Notes under the pieces: generated by a model | Database searches by the model: none | What the model was told of the DNA's origin: nothing | Seen by the model: the letters and a program-made list of their open reading frames with translations, nothing else | Program-made: the position numbers and the translations under genes | From: Azospirillum oleiclasticum | GTDB lineage: Bacteria > Pseudomonadota > Alphaproteobacteria > Azospirillales > Azospirillaceae | Direction of reading: 5' to 3' | DNA length: 64,000 nucleotides | NCBI RefSeq assembly: GCF_013423485.1 | Contig: NZ_JABFFR010000028.1 | Location: 1 to 64,000, forward strand | In this document: positions 26,106 to 34,112 of the stretch, in pieces | How the letters are laid out: every line of letters starts with the position of its first letter | How positions within the stretch are numbered: position 1 is the stretch's first letter

Positions 26106-27218
26106 ATGCCCGCCAACAAGAAGATCCTGTTCCTCCCCGGTGACGGCATCGGTCCGGAGGTGATGCGTCAGGTCCGCCGGGTCATCGACTGGATGGACCG
26201 CAAGCGCGGCCTCACCTTCGACGTCAGCGAAGGCCTGGTTGGCGGTGCCGCCATCGACGCGCACGGTGTTCCCCTGGCGGACGAGACGCTGGCCGAGGCG
26301 AAGGCGGCCGATTGCGTGCTGCTCGGCGCCGTCGGCGGCCCGAAATGGGACAACATCGGTTTCGACAAGCGGCCGGAGGCGGGCCTGCTGGCGCTGCGCA
26401 AGGAGCTGGGGCTGTTCGCCAACCTGCGCCCGGCCATCGTCTTCGACGCGCTGGTGGATGCCTCCACCCTGAAGGCCGACGTGGTCCGCGGCCTGAACAT
26501 CATGATTGTCCGCGAGCTGACCGGCGGCGTCTATTTCGGTGAGCCGCGCGGCATCACCGATCTGGGCAACGGCGAGCGCCGCGGCCTGAACACCCAGTCC
26601 TACACGACCAGCGAGATCCGCCGCGTCGCCACCGTCGCCTTCGAGCTGGCGCGCCAGCGCGGCCGGAAGCTGCACTCGGTGGAAAAGGCGAACGTCATGG
26701 AATCCGGCCTGCTGTGGCGGGAGGAGGTGACGAAGCTGCACAAGGAGTCCTTCACGGACGTCGAGCTGCAGCACATGTACGCCGACAACTGCGCCATGCA
26801 GCTGCTGAAGAACCCCAAGCAGTTCGACGTGATCGTCACCGACAATCTGTTCGGGGACATCCTGTCGGACGAGGCGGCGATGCTCACCGGCTCGCTGGGC
26901 ATGCTGCCGTCGGCCTCGCTGGGTGCGGCGGACGCGGCGGGCAACCGCAAGGCGCTGTACGAGCCGGTGCACGGCTCGGCCCCGGACATCGCCGGCAAGG
27001 ACATCGCCAACCCGATCGCCACGATGCTGTCCTTCGCGATGGCGCTGCGCTACTCCTTCGACCGCGGCCAGGACGCCGACATGATCGAGAAGGCGGTGCA
27101 GAACGTGCTCGGCGGCGGCATGCGCACGGCCGACATCATGGCCCCGGGCATGGCGCGCTGTTCCACCACGGTGATGGGCGACTCGATCCTGCGCGAGCTG
27201 GATAAGGTGTCGTCGTAA
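26106..27218 (+). CDS. leuB: 3-isopropylmalate dehydrogenase
   Basis: This 370-residue NAD-dependent enzyme oxidises and decarboxylates 3-isopropylmalate in leucine synthesis. LPGDGIGPEV is the N-terminal motif, RELTGGVYFGEPRG holds the substrate Arg, and DNLFGDILSDEAAMLTGSLG carries the metal-binding Asp residues. HGSAPDIAGKDIANP is near the NAD site. It shares a transcript with leuD and ends at a strong hairpin. Confidence 0.97.
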   Translation: MPANKKILFLPGDGIGPEVMRQVRRVIDWMDRKRGLTFDVSEGLVGGAAIDAHGVPLADETLAEAKAADCVLLGAVGGPKWDNIGFDKRPEAGLLALRKELGLFANLRPAIVFDALVDASTLKADVVRGLNIMIVRELTGGVYFGEPRGITDLGNGERRGLNTQSYTTSEIRRVATVAFELARQRGRKLHSVEKANVMESGLLWREEVTKLHKESFTDVELQHMYADNCAMQLLKNPKQFDVIVTDNLFGDILSDEAAMLTGSLGMLPSASLGAADAAGNRKALYEPVHGSAPDIAGKDIANPIATMLSFAMALRYSFDRGQDADMIEKAVQNVLGGGMRTADIMAPGMARCSTTVMGDSILRELDKVSS

Positions 27219-27224
27219 GGAGAC

Positions 27225-27262
27225 GGACGTTGGGTCGACGGCTTCGCCCCGACCCAACGTCC
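27225..27262 (+). terminator. Terminator after leuB
   Basis: GGACGTTGGGTCG (27225-27237) and CGACCCAACGTCC (27250-27262) pair perfectly over 13 bp around a 12-base loop, 7 bases past the leuB stop. The following TCCCCGTTC is only weakly T-rich. It lies between convergent genes, so it may work both ways. Confidence 0.7.
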
Positions 27263-27276
27263 TCCCCGTTCAAACC

Positions 27277-27564
27277 TCAGTCGGCGTCCGGGAGCTCCGT
27301 GCTCCGTCCACCGTGACTCGCCTGCCCGCCCTTGCGCCCCGCTTCCGCGGCGAGCGAGGGATCGCGCGAGAAGCTGCGCGACGATGCGGGCACGCTGCGG
27401 CCGCCCTTGCGGCCGGCCTCCGCGGCGAGTTCCGGATTCTTGGAGAAACTTCTCTTCGACGCCGGCACGCTCTCGCCGCCCTTGCTGGCGATCTGTCTCT
27501 GACGCTCACGGTCCATCGACGCGAACCCGCGGTTGGACGTGCGCCCACCTTCCTTTGCGGACAT
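27277..27564 (-). CDS. KGG-repeat stress protein (con-10/YciG-like)
   Basis: This 95-residue hydrophilic protein contains the short KGG repeats of the con-10/YciG group. They occur in SKGGESVPASKRSFSKNP, then RKGGRSVPASSRSFSRDP and RKGGQASHGG. The middle unit is nearly an exact duplication (LAAEAGRKGG occurs twice). YciG-type proteins are induced in stationary phase or stress; the mechanism is unclear. GTGGAGA precedes the start at 27564. Confidence 0.8.
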   Translation of the reverse strand: MSAKEGGRTSNRGFASMDRERQRQIASKGGESVPASKRSFSKNPELAAEAGRKGGRSVPASSRSFSRDPSLAAEAGRKGGQASHGGRSTELPDAD

Positions 27565-27708
27565 CGGCCATCTCCACCTCAGCCACTGGGCAGGAAACCG
27601 TGGTGATGATGGAATGGTTCCAAAGTCGAAGCGTCCGTTCCCCCAACGGGTAGGGAGCGCTAGCAATCCGATGGGCGTCTCCCGCGCCGAAGGGCGGAGT
27701 CCTACGGC

Positions 27709-28581
27709 TTACCCCATCGCGGCGACGGCGTCGGCCAGCGCCACGAGGCGTCGCGCGCTGTCCACGTGCAGGTTCTCGACCAGCCGGCCGTCCACCACGA
27801 CCACGCCCTTGCCCTCGGCCAGCGCCGCGGCGTGGGCGTCGATGATGCGTCTGGACTGTGCGACCTCGTCGGCCGAGGGCGCGAAGGCGGCGTTGCAGGT
27901 GGCGATGGTCTTGGGGTGGATCAGGGTCTTGCCGTCGAAACCCAGCTCCCGCCCCTGGCGGCAGGCGTGGGCGAAGCCCTCCTCGTCGTCGAGGTGGAGG
28001 TGCACCCCGTCGAGGATCGCGAGGCCGTAGGCGCGCGCCGCCAGCAGGCAGAGGCCGAGGCTGGTGATCATCGGCAGCCGGTCGCGGGTGTGGGCGGCAT
28101 GCAGGTCCTTGGCGAGGTCGGAGGTGCCCATGACCAGAGCGCCCAGCCGCGGGCTGGCCGCGGCGATCTCCGCCGCCCGCAGCATGCCGAGCGGAGTTTC
28201 CATCATGCACCAGATGGCCAGCCCGTCCGGCGCGCCGGCCGTGCGCAACACCGATTCGGCTTGGCGCACGGTGTCGGCGCTTTCCACCTTCGGCAGCAGC
28301 ACGGCGTCCGCACCGCTGGTCGCGGCCATCACAAGGTCGTCATAGCCCCAGGGGGAGGCCAGCGCGTTGGTCCGCACGACCAGCTCCCGCCGGCCATAGC
28401 CGCCGGCGGCCAGCGCGTCGCGGATGGTGGTGCGCGCCGCCGCCTTGGCGTCCGGCGCCACCGCGTCTTCCAGGTCCAGGATCAGTCCGTCGGCGGCAAG
28501 CCCGCGCCCCTTCTCCAGGGCGCGCGGGTTGGAGCCGGGCATGTAGAGCACGCTGCGGCGGGGACGGACGGCGCTCGCCAT
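27709..28581 (-). CDS. CitE-like CoA-ester lyase
   Basis: This 290-residue TIM-barrel enzyme belongs to the citrate lyase beta/malyl-CoA lyase group. Cues are RSVLYMPGSNPRALEK, LDLEDAVAPDAK with the metal-binding acidic residues, VRTNAL, METPLGMLRA and FDGKTLIHPKTI. The last is typical of stand-alone lyases acting on malyl-, methylmalyl- or citramalyl-CoA rather than citrate lyase subunits. The physiological substrate cannot be chosen here, and no partner genes are adjacent. Confidence 0.83.
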   Translation of the reverse strand: MASAVRPRRSVLYMPGSNPRALEKGRGLAADGLILDLEDAVAPDAKAAARTTIRDALAAGGYGRRELVVRTNALASPWGYDDLVMAATSGADAVLLPKVESADTVRQAESVLRTAGAPDGLAIWCMMETPLGMLRAAEIAAASPRLGALVMGTSDLAKDLHAAHTRDRLPMITSLGLCLLAARAYGLAILDGVHLHLDDEEGFAHACRQGRELGFDGKTLIHPKTIATCNAAFAPSADEVAQSRRIIDAHAAALAEGKGVVVVDGRLVENLHVDSARRLVALADAVAAMG

Positions 28582-28664
28582 GGCTGTCTTCCTTCCTGCG
28601 GGGATCGGTCGGCAGCCCGTTGATTAGCCGGGGAGTCCCCCCGTGTCCACCATCGCGCCCTGCG

Positions 28665-29099
28665 TCACGCCGCGCGGACGCCGCCCATGGAGCGGCCGGC
28701 GGCGAAAGCCGCCAGCTCGCGCCGGAGCTGGCCGCGGGTCACGTCGTCGACCGTGCCGGTCAGGGTGGCCGGCAGCTCCGGGCGGATGCGGACCGTCGCG
28801 GAGCCGGTCACGCCGCCGACCCGCCAGCCCTCGGCCTGGATGCAGGCGCAGCTGGGGGTGGCGCGGCCGACCAGCGGGCAGGTCGCGCAGCTCGGCGCGA
28901 AGGCGCGTTCGGCCCGCAGATCACGGGGTGGGGCCATCATGTCGGCACGGTCGAGCGCGTCGCGGATCAGTGCGCCCTGTTCGGCTGCCGCACCGCAGAA
29001 TTCGACCTCGCCATTTCCATGCAACGCAACATAACCCGACACGCTGGTCATCCCGTGTCCGCGCCGGCGCAACGAAATTCCGGTCAGCTCCACTGACAT
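28665..29099 (-). CDS. Unknown protein with a Cys cluster
   Basis: The 144-residue protein has a beta-rich N-terminus (MSVELTGISLRRRGHG, SGYVALHGNGEVEFCG) and a central cluster CATCPLVGRATPSCACI. Four Cys in that arrangement could bind zinc or an Fe-S cluster. The start at 29099 has GGGAGAG 7-8 bases upstream and is preferred to 29135. No family was recognised. It is divergent from pdxY. Confidence 0.6.
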   Translation of the reverse strand: MSVELTGISLRRRGHGMTSVSGYVALHGNGEVEFCGAAAEQGALIRDALDRADMMAPPRDLRAERAFAPSCATCPLVGRATPSCACIQAEGWRVGGVTGSATVRIRPELPATLTGTVDDVTRGQLRRELAAFAAGRSMGGVRAA

Positions 29100-29306
29100 G
29101 ATCGACTCTCCCACGTTCTGCGGTGCGGGACGCACCTTATTTTGTTCGTGTTATACTCGTGTGTCGTAAAGATTTTCTTTCCGAAACATGTGTGATCCGT
29201 CTCGCATACCTGATCTGCGTTTGGCGGTGCAGCATGCGGCGCGCGCGGGGTGCCCTGCGCGCTTCCCGTTTGCGGGCTTGCGGGCCTTGGCCTAGAGTTC
29301 GCGGCC

Positions 29307-30170
29307 ATGCAGACCGTCCTCTCCATCCAATCGCACGTCGCCTACGGCTATGTCGGGAACCGCGCCGCGGTGTTCCCGCTGCAACGTCTGGGCATCGACG
29401 TCATCGCCGTGAACACGGTGCAGTTCTCCAACCACACCGGCTACGGCTCCTGGACCGGGCAGGTCTTCAGCGCCGGGCACATCGCCGACGTGCTGGACGG
29501 TGTGGCCGCGCGCGGCGCGCTGGAGCGTTGCTCGGCGGTGCTGTCGGGCTACATGGGCGACGCCGCGCTGGGGCAGGCGATCGTCGGGGCGGCGGCGCGG
29601 GTCAAGGCCCTCAACCCGGATGCCATCTATTGCTGCGATCCGGTGATGGGGGACGTGGGGCGCGGCTTCTTCGTGCGGCCGGGCATTCCCGACTTCATGA
29701 AGGAGCATGCGGTTCCCGCGGCCGACATCGTGACACCCAACCAGTTCGAACTGGAGTTCCTGGCCGGCCACCCCATCCGCACTCTGGCCGACGCGCTGGC
29801 CGCCACCGCGGCGGTGCGGGCGACCGGGCCGCGGCTGGTGCTGGTGACCAGCCTGCTGCGCGAGGACGGGCCGGCCGACCGCATCGAGATGCTGGCCGAC
29901 GGCGGCGAAGCCGGCGCTTGGATCGTCTCCACCCCGCGCCTGCCGCTGGACCCGGCGCCCAACGGTTCCGGCGACGCTGTGGCGGCTCTGTTCCTCGCGC
30001 ACTACCTGCGCAGCCGCGACCCCGCCCGCGCCCTGGAAGGGGCGGCGGCGGCGATCTACGCCATCTTCGAGGCGACCCGCCGCGCCGGCACCCGCGAACT
30101 GCAGATCATCGCCGCCCAGGACGAGTTCGTCGCCCCGCCGCGGGTGTTCGTGGTCGAACAGGTGGGGTGA
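29307..30170 (+). CDS. pdxY: Pyridoxal kinase PdxY
   Basis: This 287-residue ribokinase-fold enzyme phosphorylates pyridoxal in B6 salvage. SIQSHVAYGYVGNRAAVFPLQ is spread over the substrate loop (SHVAYGYVGN is diagnostic), followed by VNTVQFSNHTGYG, CDPVMGD and NGSGDAVAALFLAH, which holds the anion hole and catalytic Asp. PTPNQFELEFL-type sequence is present as VTPNQFELEFL. The start at 29307 matches family N-termini (MQTVLSIQ). Confidence 0.93.
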   Translation: MQTVLSIQSHVAYGYVGNRAAVFPLQRLGIDVIAVNTVQFSNHTGYGSWTGQVFSAGHIADVLDGVAARGALERCSAVLSGYMGDAALGQAIVGAAARVKALNPDAIYCCDPVMGDVGRGFFVRPGIPDFMKEHAVPAADIVTPNQFELEFLAGHPIRTLADALAATAAVRATGPRLVLVTSLLREDGPADRIEMLADGGEAGAWIVSTPRLPLDPAPNGSGDAVAALFLAHYLRSRDPARALEGAAAAIYAIFEATRRAGTRELQIIAAQDEFVAPPRVFVVEQVG

Positions 30171-30201
30171 CGCGGCGCGTTGTGCCCTGTCTGAGGTGAA
30201 G

Positions 30202-30259
30202 CACCCGCCGGCCCCGCCCGCCGCCGGGGGAGGGGCGGGGCGGGCGGGGCCGGCGGGTG
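30202..30259. terminator. Bidirectional hairpin between pdxY and fixX
   Basis: CACCCGCCGGCCCCGCCCGC (30202-30221) and its exact complement at 30240-30259 form a 20-bp GC stem with an 18-base loop. It lies between converging genes, so it should end both pdxY and fixABCX transcripts. No T-runs flank it. Confidence 0.65.
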
Positions 30260-30276
30260 GACGCGGCGCCCGTGGA

Positions 30277-30573
30277 TCAGCCGAACTTGTAGCTGATGCC
30301 GTAGCCGCCGCGCGGGTAGTCCCAGGCGATGTTCTTGTTGTCCTGGCAGATGACGCGGCAGGTGCCGCATTCCAGGCAGCCGTCGGTGGCCAGCGTCACG
30401 CCGCCGTCCTCGCCCAGCGTGTAGCAGGCGGCCGGGCAGCAGACGGTGCAGGGCTTGGCGCTGCACGAGCCGCTGCACACGTCCGCGCTGCGGATGTGGA
30501 TGTGCGGCCGGCTCTCATCGACGATGTAGCGGTTCTGGTAGAGCTTCTCTTCGATCTTGACCATGTGGCTCAT
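30277..30573 (-). CDS. fixX: FixX ferredoxin-like protein
   Basis: This 98-residue protein carries a 4Fe-4S cluster motif GCLECGTCRVIC (CxxCxxCxxxC pattern) plus earlier Cys in CSGSCSAKPCTVC. It passes electrons from FixC to quinone within the FixABCX complex. It is the last gene of fixABCX and overlaps the fixC stop by 4 bases (ATGA). The fixX C-terminal DYPRGGYGISYKFG is typical. Confidence 0.93.
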   Translation of the reverse strand: MSHMVKIEEKLYQNRYIVDESRPHIHIRSADVCSGSCSAKPCTVCCPAACYTLGEDGGVTLATDGCLECGTCRVICQDNKNIAWDYPRGGYGISYKFG

Positions 30574-31871
30574 CGCACGGACCTCACCAGCTTGATGGCG
30601 TCGCCGACCAGACCGAGGACGGAGCGGGTCTTCACGAAGGAGCCCATGATCTGTTTCTCCTTCGTCTTCTTGTCCACGCTGTCCACGGTGAACCAGTTGT
30701 GCGCCGCGGCGTTGATGACATCGGGGTATTCGCTGAAGAACTGTTTGTTCCCGTGCAGCACGGAGGGCAGGTTCCGGTACTTCTTCAGGTCCTTCATGAT
30801 GAAGGACTGGTCCAGCTTCGCCTTGTAGGCGGCGAGGTTGGCGGCGGTGCAGGGCTGGCCCTTGGCCTTCAGCTCCAGCACCGTTTCCGCCGCCATGCGG
30901 CCGGACGCCATGGCGAGGTTGGAGCCCTCGCGGTGGGCGGCGTTGTTGAAGTGGGCGGCGTCGCCGGCCACCATCCAGCCGGGACCGTAGAGCTGCGGGA
31001 TCGCCTTGTAGCCGCCCTCCGGGATCATGTGGGCGGCGTATTCCTTCATCTCCGCCCCGTCGATCAGCGGCTTGATCACCGGGTGCGCCTTCAGGTCCTC
31101 CAGCATCTTGTAGGGCGGGCACTGCCCGGCCTTGAAGTCGGAGATCAGGCAGCCGATGCCGATCGTCAGCGATTCCTTGTTGGTGTAGAGGAAGGCGGTG
31201 CCGGCCATCCCCTTGGTCACCTTGCCCATGATCTCGATGACGACGCCCTCCTCCTCCTTCACGCCGAAGCGCTGCTGGATCAGTTCGGGGTCGATGAACA
31301 GGATCTCCTTGACCGCCAGCGCCACGTTCTGTGGCTGGAGCTCCGGCTGGTAGCCGGCGCGCTTGGCGAGCAGCGCGTTCACGCCGTCGGCCATGATCAC
31401 CACGTCGGCGTGGATCTCGCCGCCCTCGCGGTCGGTGCGCACGCCGATCACCTTGCCCGACCCGTCGCGGATCAGCTCGGTCACCGTGGTCTCGCAGATC
31501 TGCAGGCCGCCGGCCTCGCGGATCTTCTCCGAGAACCACTTGTCGATGTTGGCGCGGATGATGGTGTAGCGGTTGGGCCGGTCGGTGTTGAAGGCGTCCG
31601 ACCGGTAGTTGGTGCCGATGTAGCTGTCGTCGCCCAGCAGCCAGACGCGCTGCTCGATGATGTGGCGCTCGGTCGGGCAGTCGTCGCGGAAGTCGGGGAT
31701 GATCTTCTCAAGCTCGGCGGCGTACATGATGCCGCCCTGGACGTTTTTGGCGCCCGGATATTCGCCGCGTTCGAGCTGGAGGACGTTCAGCCCGCCCTTG
31801 GCCAGCGTGTAGGCCGCGGCGTTGCCGGAGGGGCCGGCGCCGACGACGATGGCATCGAATTTTTCGACCAT
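30570..31871 (-). CDS. fixC: FixC electron-transfer flavoprotein:quinone oxidoreductase
   Basis: This 433-residue membrane-associated flavoprotein has an N-terminal FAD-binding motif VGAGPSGNAAAYTLAKGG. Further ETF-QO family cues are ERGEYPGAKNVQGGIMY, VMADGVNALLAKRAG and AGDAAHFNNAAHREGSNLA. In FixABCX it receives electrons from the FixAB flavins and reduces quinone while low-potential electrons go to ferredoxin or flavodoxin for nitrogenase. It lies between fixB and fixX. Confidence 0.94.
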   Translation of the reverse strand: MVEKFDAIVVGAGPSGNAAAYTLAKGGLNVLQLERGEYPGAKNVQGGIMYAAELEKIIPDFRDDCPTERHIIEQRVWLLGDDSYIGTNYRSDAFNTDRPNRYTIIRANIDKWFSEKIREAGGLQICETTVTELIRDGSGKVIGVRTDREGGEIHADVVIMADGVNALLAKRAGYQPELQPQNVALAVKEILFIDPELIQQRFGVKEEEGVVIEIMGKVTKGMAGTAFLYTNKESLTIGIGCLISDFKAGQCPPYKMLEDLKAHPVIKPLIDGAEMKEYAAHMIPEGGYKAIPQLYGPGWMVAGDAAHFNNAAHREGSNLAMASGRMAAETVLELKAKGQPCTAANLAAYKAKLDQSFIMKDLKKYRNLPSVLHGNKQFFSEYPDVINAAAHNWFTVDSVDKKTKEKQIMGSFVKTRSVLGLVGDAIKLVRSVR

Positions 31872-31920
31872 GCCCTGGTCCTCTCCTCGTTCCGTTGGGG
31901 TGGGGGGCTGTTGCGGTGGC

Positions 31921-33000
31921 TCAGCTCGCCAGACGGTTGACCGACAGCCGCCGGGAGAAGGCGTCGGTGAGCGCCGGCAGGATCTTCAGCGCGTCGCCGA
32001 CGATGCCCAGATGGGCGAAGTCGAAGATCGGCGCGTTCTTGTCGGTGTTGATGGCCAGGATCAGGTCGGACTTCTCCATGCCCACCCGGTGCTGGATGGC
32101 GCCGGAGATGCCGGCGGCGATGTAGAGCTTCGGCCGCACCGTCTTGCCGGTCTGCCCGACCTGCCGGTCGGCGGTGGCCCAGCCCGCCTGGATCAGCGGC
32201 CGGGTGACGCCGACCTCGCCGCCCAGCACCGCGGCCAGATCGAAGACCAGCTTCAGGTTCTCCGGCTTGCCCAGCCCCTTGCCGCCCGACACGATGATGT
32301 CGGCGAAGGCGAGCTGCGCCTCGTTGCGCTCGCGGTCGGCGATGAAGCTCAGCACCTTGGTGATCACGCTGTCCTCGGCCAGGGCCGGGAACACATCGAC
32401 CACGCGCCCCGTCCGGCTGTCGTCGCGCTCCGGCATCGCCATCACGCGCGGCCGCACCGTCGCCATCTGCGGGCGGTAGGCCAGCGTCTGGATGGTGCAG
32501 AGCAGGGTGCCGCCGAAGGTCGGCCGGGTCGCCGCCAGCGAGCGGTTCTCCATGTAGATGTCGAGTTCGGTGCAGTCGGCGGTCAGCCCGGTCGCCAGCG
32601 TGGTGGCGATGGCGCCGGCGAGGTCGCGGCCCAGCGTGGTGGCGCCCAGCAGCACGATCTCCGGCTTGTAGGCGTTGACCACGTCGGTCATCACCCGGCA
32701 GTAGGGATCGGTGCGGTAATCCTTCAGCACGGGATCGGCGACCCGGTAGACCACGTCGGCGCCGTAGGCGAAGGCGTCGCCGCAGATGCGCTCCAGGTCC
32801 GGCCCGGCCTCGCCCAGCACCACGGCCCCCACCGCGACGCCCAGCTTGTCGGCCAGCTTGCGCGCCTCGCCCAGCAGCTCCAGGGAGACGGAATGGACCT
32901 GCCCGCGCTCCTGCTCCACGATCACCCAGACGTCCTTGTAGACCTTCAGGTGCTCGGGCAACTGGAATTTGCGGCCCTGCGGCTTGCTCGGTTCGCTCAT
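31921..33000 (-). CDS. fixB: FixB electron-transfer flavoprotein alpha-like subunit
   Basis: This 359-residue protein pairs with FixA as an ETF-type heterodimer. The C-terminal FAD domain shows SGGKGLGKPENLK, VGQTGKTVRPKLYIAAGISG (split across the conserved site) and QHRVGM. The N-terminal alpha/beta domain starts after an FixB-typical extension (KFQLPEHLKVYKDVWVI). It is encoded 67 bases after fixA and 49 before fixC. Confidence 0.95.
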   Translation of the reverse strand: MSEPSKPQGRKFQLPEHLKVYKDVWVIVEQERGQVHSVSLELLGEARKLADKLGVAVGAVVLGEAGPDLERICGDAFAYGADVVYRVADPVLKDYRTDPYCRVMTDVVNAYKPEIVLLGATTLGRDLAGAIATTLATGLTADCTELDIYMENRSLAATRPTFGGTLLCTIQTLAYRPQMATVRPRVMAMPERDDSRTGRVVDVFPALAEDSVITKVLSFIADRERNEAQLAFADIIVSGGKGLGKPENLKLVFDLAAVLGGEVGVTRPLIQAGWATADRQVGQTGKTVRPKLYIAAGISGAIQHRVGMEKSDLILAINTDKNAPIFDFAHLGIVGDALKILPALTDAFSRRLSVNRLAS

Positions 33001-33067
33001 CGGGGTGTGCTCCGGGGGAAGGGTGTGTCGGGGTGGCCGTGGGCAGCGGCCCTGGGCCGCGGGCGCG

Positions 33068-33916
33068 TCAGCCCTGGGCGGCGCGGGCCAGCAGGTCGGT
33101 CGACAGCTTGGGCTGGGCGGCGAAGATCGCCTCGACCGCGGCGGCGGCGAACGCGTCGGCCGTGCCGCCCTCGGCCTCGATGAATTTCGCCTTCTCCGCC
33201 TTGGGCTTCGGCACGAAGACCTTGGAGACGACGGTGGGCGAGCCCTTCAGCCCGACCTTGGTCTCGTCGGCGGCGGCGTCGTCCTTGCTCCACACCCTCA
33301 GGGGCGTGCGGGCGGCGCGGAACATGTCGTCCATGCTGCCGAAGCGGATGCTGTTGGTGCCCTCCAGCATGGTGATCATGCAGGGCAGCGCCGTCTTCAG
33401 CACCTGAACCCCGCCTTCGGAGCGGCGGTGCACGACGATCTCGCGCGCTTGGGTGTCGACCGAATCGATGCTGGAGATGTAGGTGAGCTGCTGGAGCCCC
33501 AGCCGGGTGGCGATGCCGGGGCCGACCTGGGCGGTGTCGCCGTCCACCGTCTGCTTGCCGCAGAACACGATGTCCACCGGCTCCTCCTCCGCCAGCTTGC
33601 GGATGGCCGAGGTCAGCGCGTAGGAGGTGGCGAGCGTGTCGGACCCGGCGAACTTGCGGTCGGTCAGCAGCACGGCGGCGTCGGCGCCGAAGGACAGCGC
33701 CTTGCGCAGGGAGTTCTCCGCCATCGGCGGTCCCATGGTCAGCACGGTGACCCGGGCGCCGGTGCGGTCCTTGATGCGCAGCGCCTCTTCCAGCGAGAAC
33801 AGGTCGTACGGGTTGATGATCGCCGGCACGCCCTGGCGCATGATGGTGTTGGTCACCGGATGGATCCGGATCTGCGCGCTGTCGGGCACCTGCTTGATAC
33901 AGACGACGATGTGCAT
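33068..33916 (-). CDS. fixA: FixA electron-transfer flavoprotein beta-like subunit
   Basis: This 282-residue ETF-beta-type protein, with FixB, forms the bifurcating flavin unit that oxidises NADH. Cues are VVCIKQVPDSAQIRI at the N-terminus, INPYDLFSLEEALR and CGKQTVDGDTAQVGPGIA. ATG 33916 has GAGGAGAG upstream and is preferred to 33934. It is the first gene after a sigma-54 promoter and NifA-type site, showing that the operon serves nitrogen fixation rather than carnitine metabolism. Confidence 0.95.
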   Translation of the reverse strand: MHIVVCIKQVPDSAQIRIHPVTNTIMRQGVPAIINPYDLFSLEEALRIKDRTGARVTVLTMGPPMAENSLRKALSFGADAAVLLTDRKFAGSDTLATSYALTSAIRKLAEEEPVDIVFCGKQTVDGDTAQVGPGIATRLGLQQLTYISSIDSVDTQAREIVVHRRSEGGVQVLKTALPCMITMLEGTNSIRFGSMDDMFRAARTPLRVWSKDDAAADETKVGLKGSPTVVSKVFVPKPKAEKAKFIEAEGGTADAFAAAAVEAIFAAQPKLSTDLLARAAQG

Positions 33917-33965
33917 CCCGCTCTCCTCTTCCATACGCCGGCCCGCGGGCGGCGCCGGTCATACC

Positions 33966-33981
33966 AGCAAGCGCCGTGCCA
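33966..33981 (-). promoter_or_regulatory. Sigma-54 promoter of fixABCX
   Basis: On the minus strand TGGCACGGCGCTTGCT matches the -24/-12 consensus TGGCAC-N5-TTGCW exactly. Transcription should start near 33955, about 39 bases before the fixA start codon. Confidence 0.92.
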
Positions 33982-34037
33982 GCCGATGGAAGAGGGTCAA
34001 CCTATTGGAAATAAATGAGAATCGGGAAGGGTGGTCG

Positions 34038-34053
34038 TGTCACAAAGACGACA
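34038..34053. promoter_or_regulatory. NifA upstream activator site
   Basis: TGT (34038-34040), ten bases, ACA (34051-34053) is the exact NifA UAS (TGT-N10-ACA). Its centre is about 90 bp upstream of the predicted fixA start point, within the normal range for NifA loops. Confidence 0.85.
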
Positions 34054-34112
34054 ACGTCCGTTTCATGTCGGATTCGGGACAGTGCGGCGCAGCATGACGG
34101 CGGTCGCCGGTA

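Noticed and set aside
30277..33916. fixABCX could instead be a carnitine-type ETF operon
   Set aside because: The exact sigma-54 and NifA sites upstream, and the order A-B-C-X, favour nitrogen fixation.
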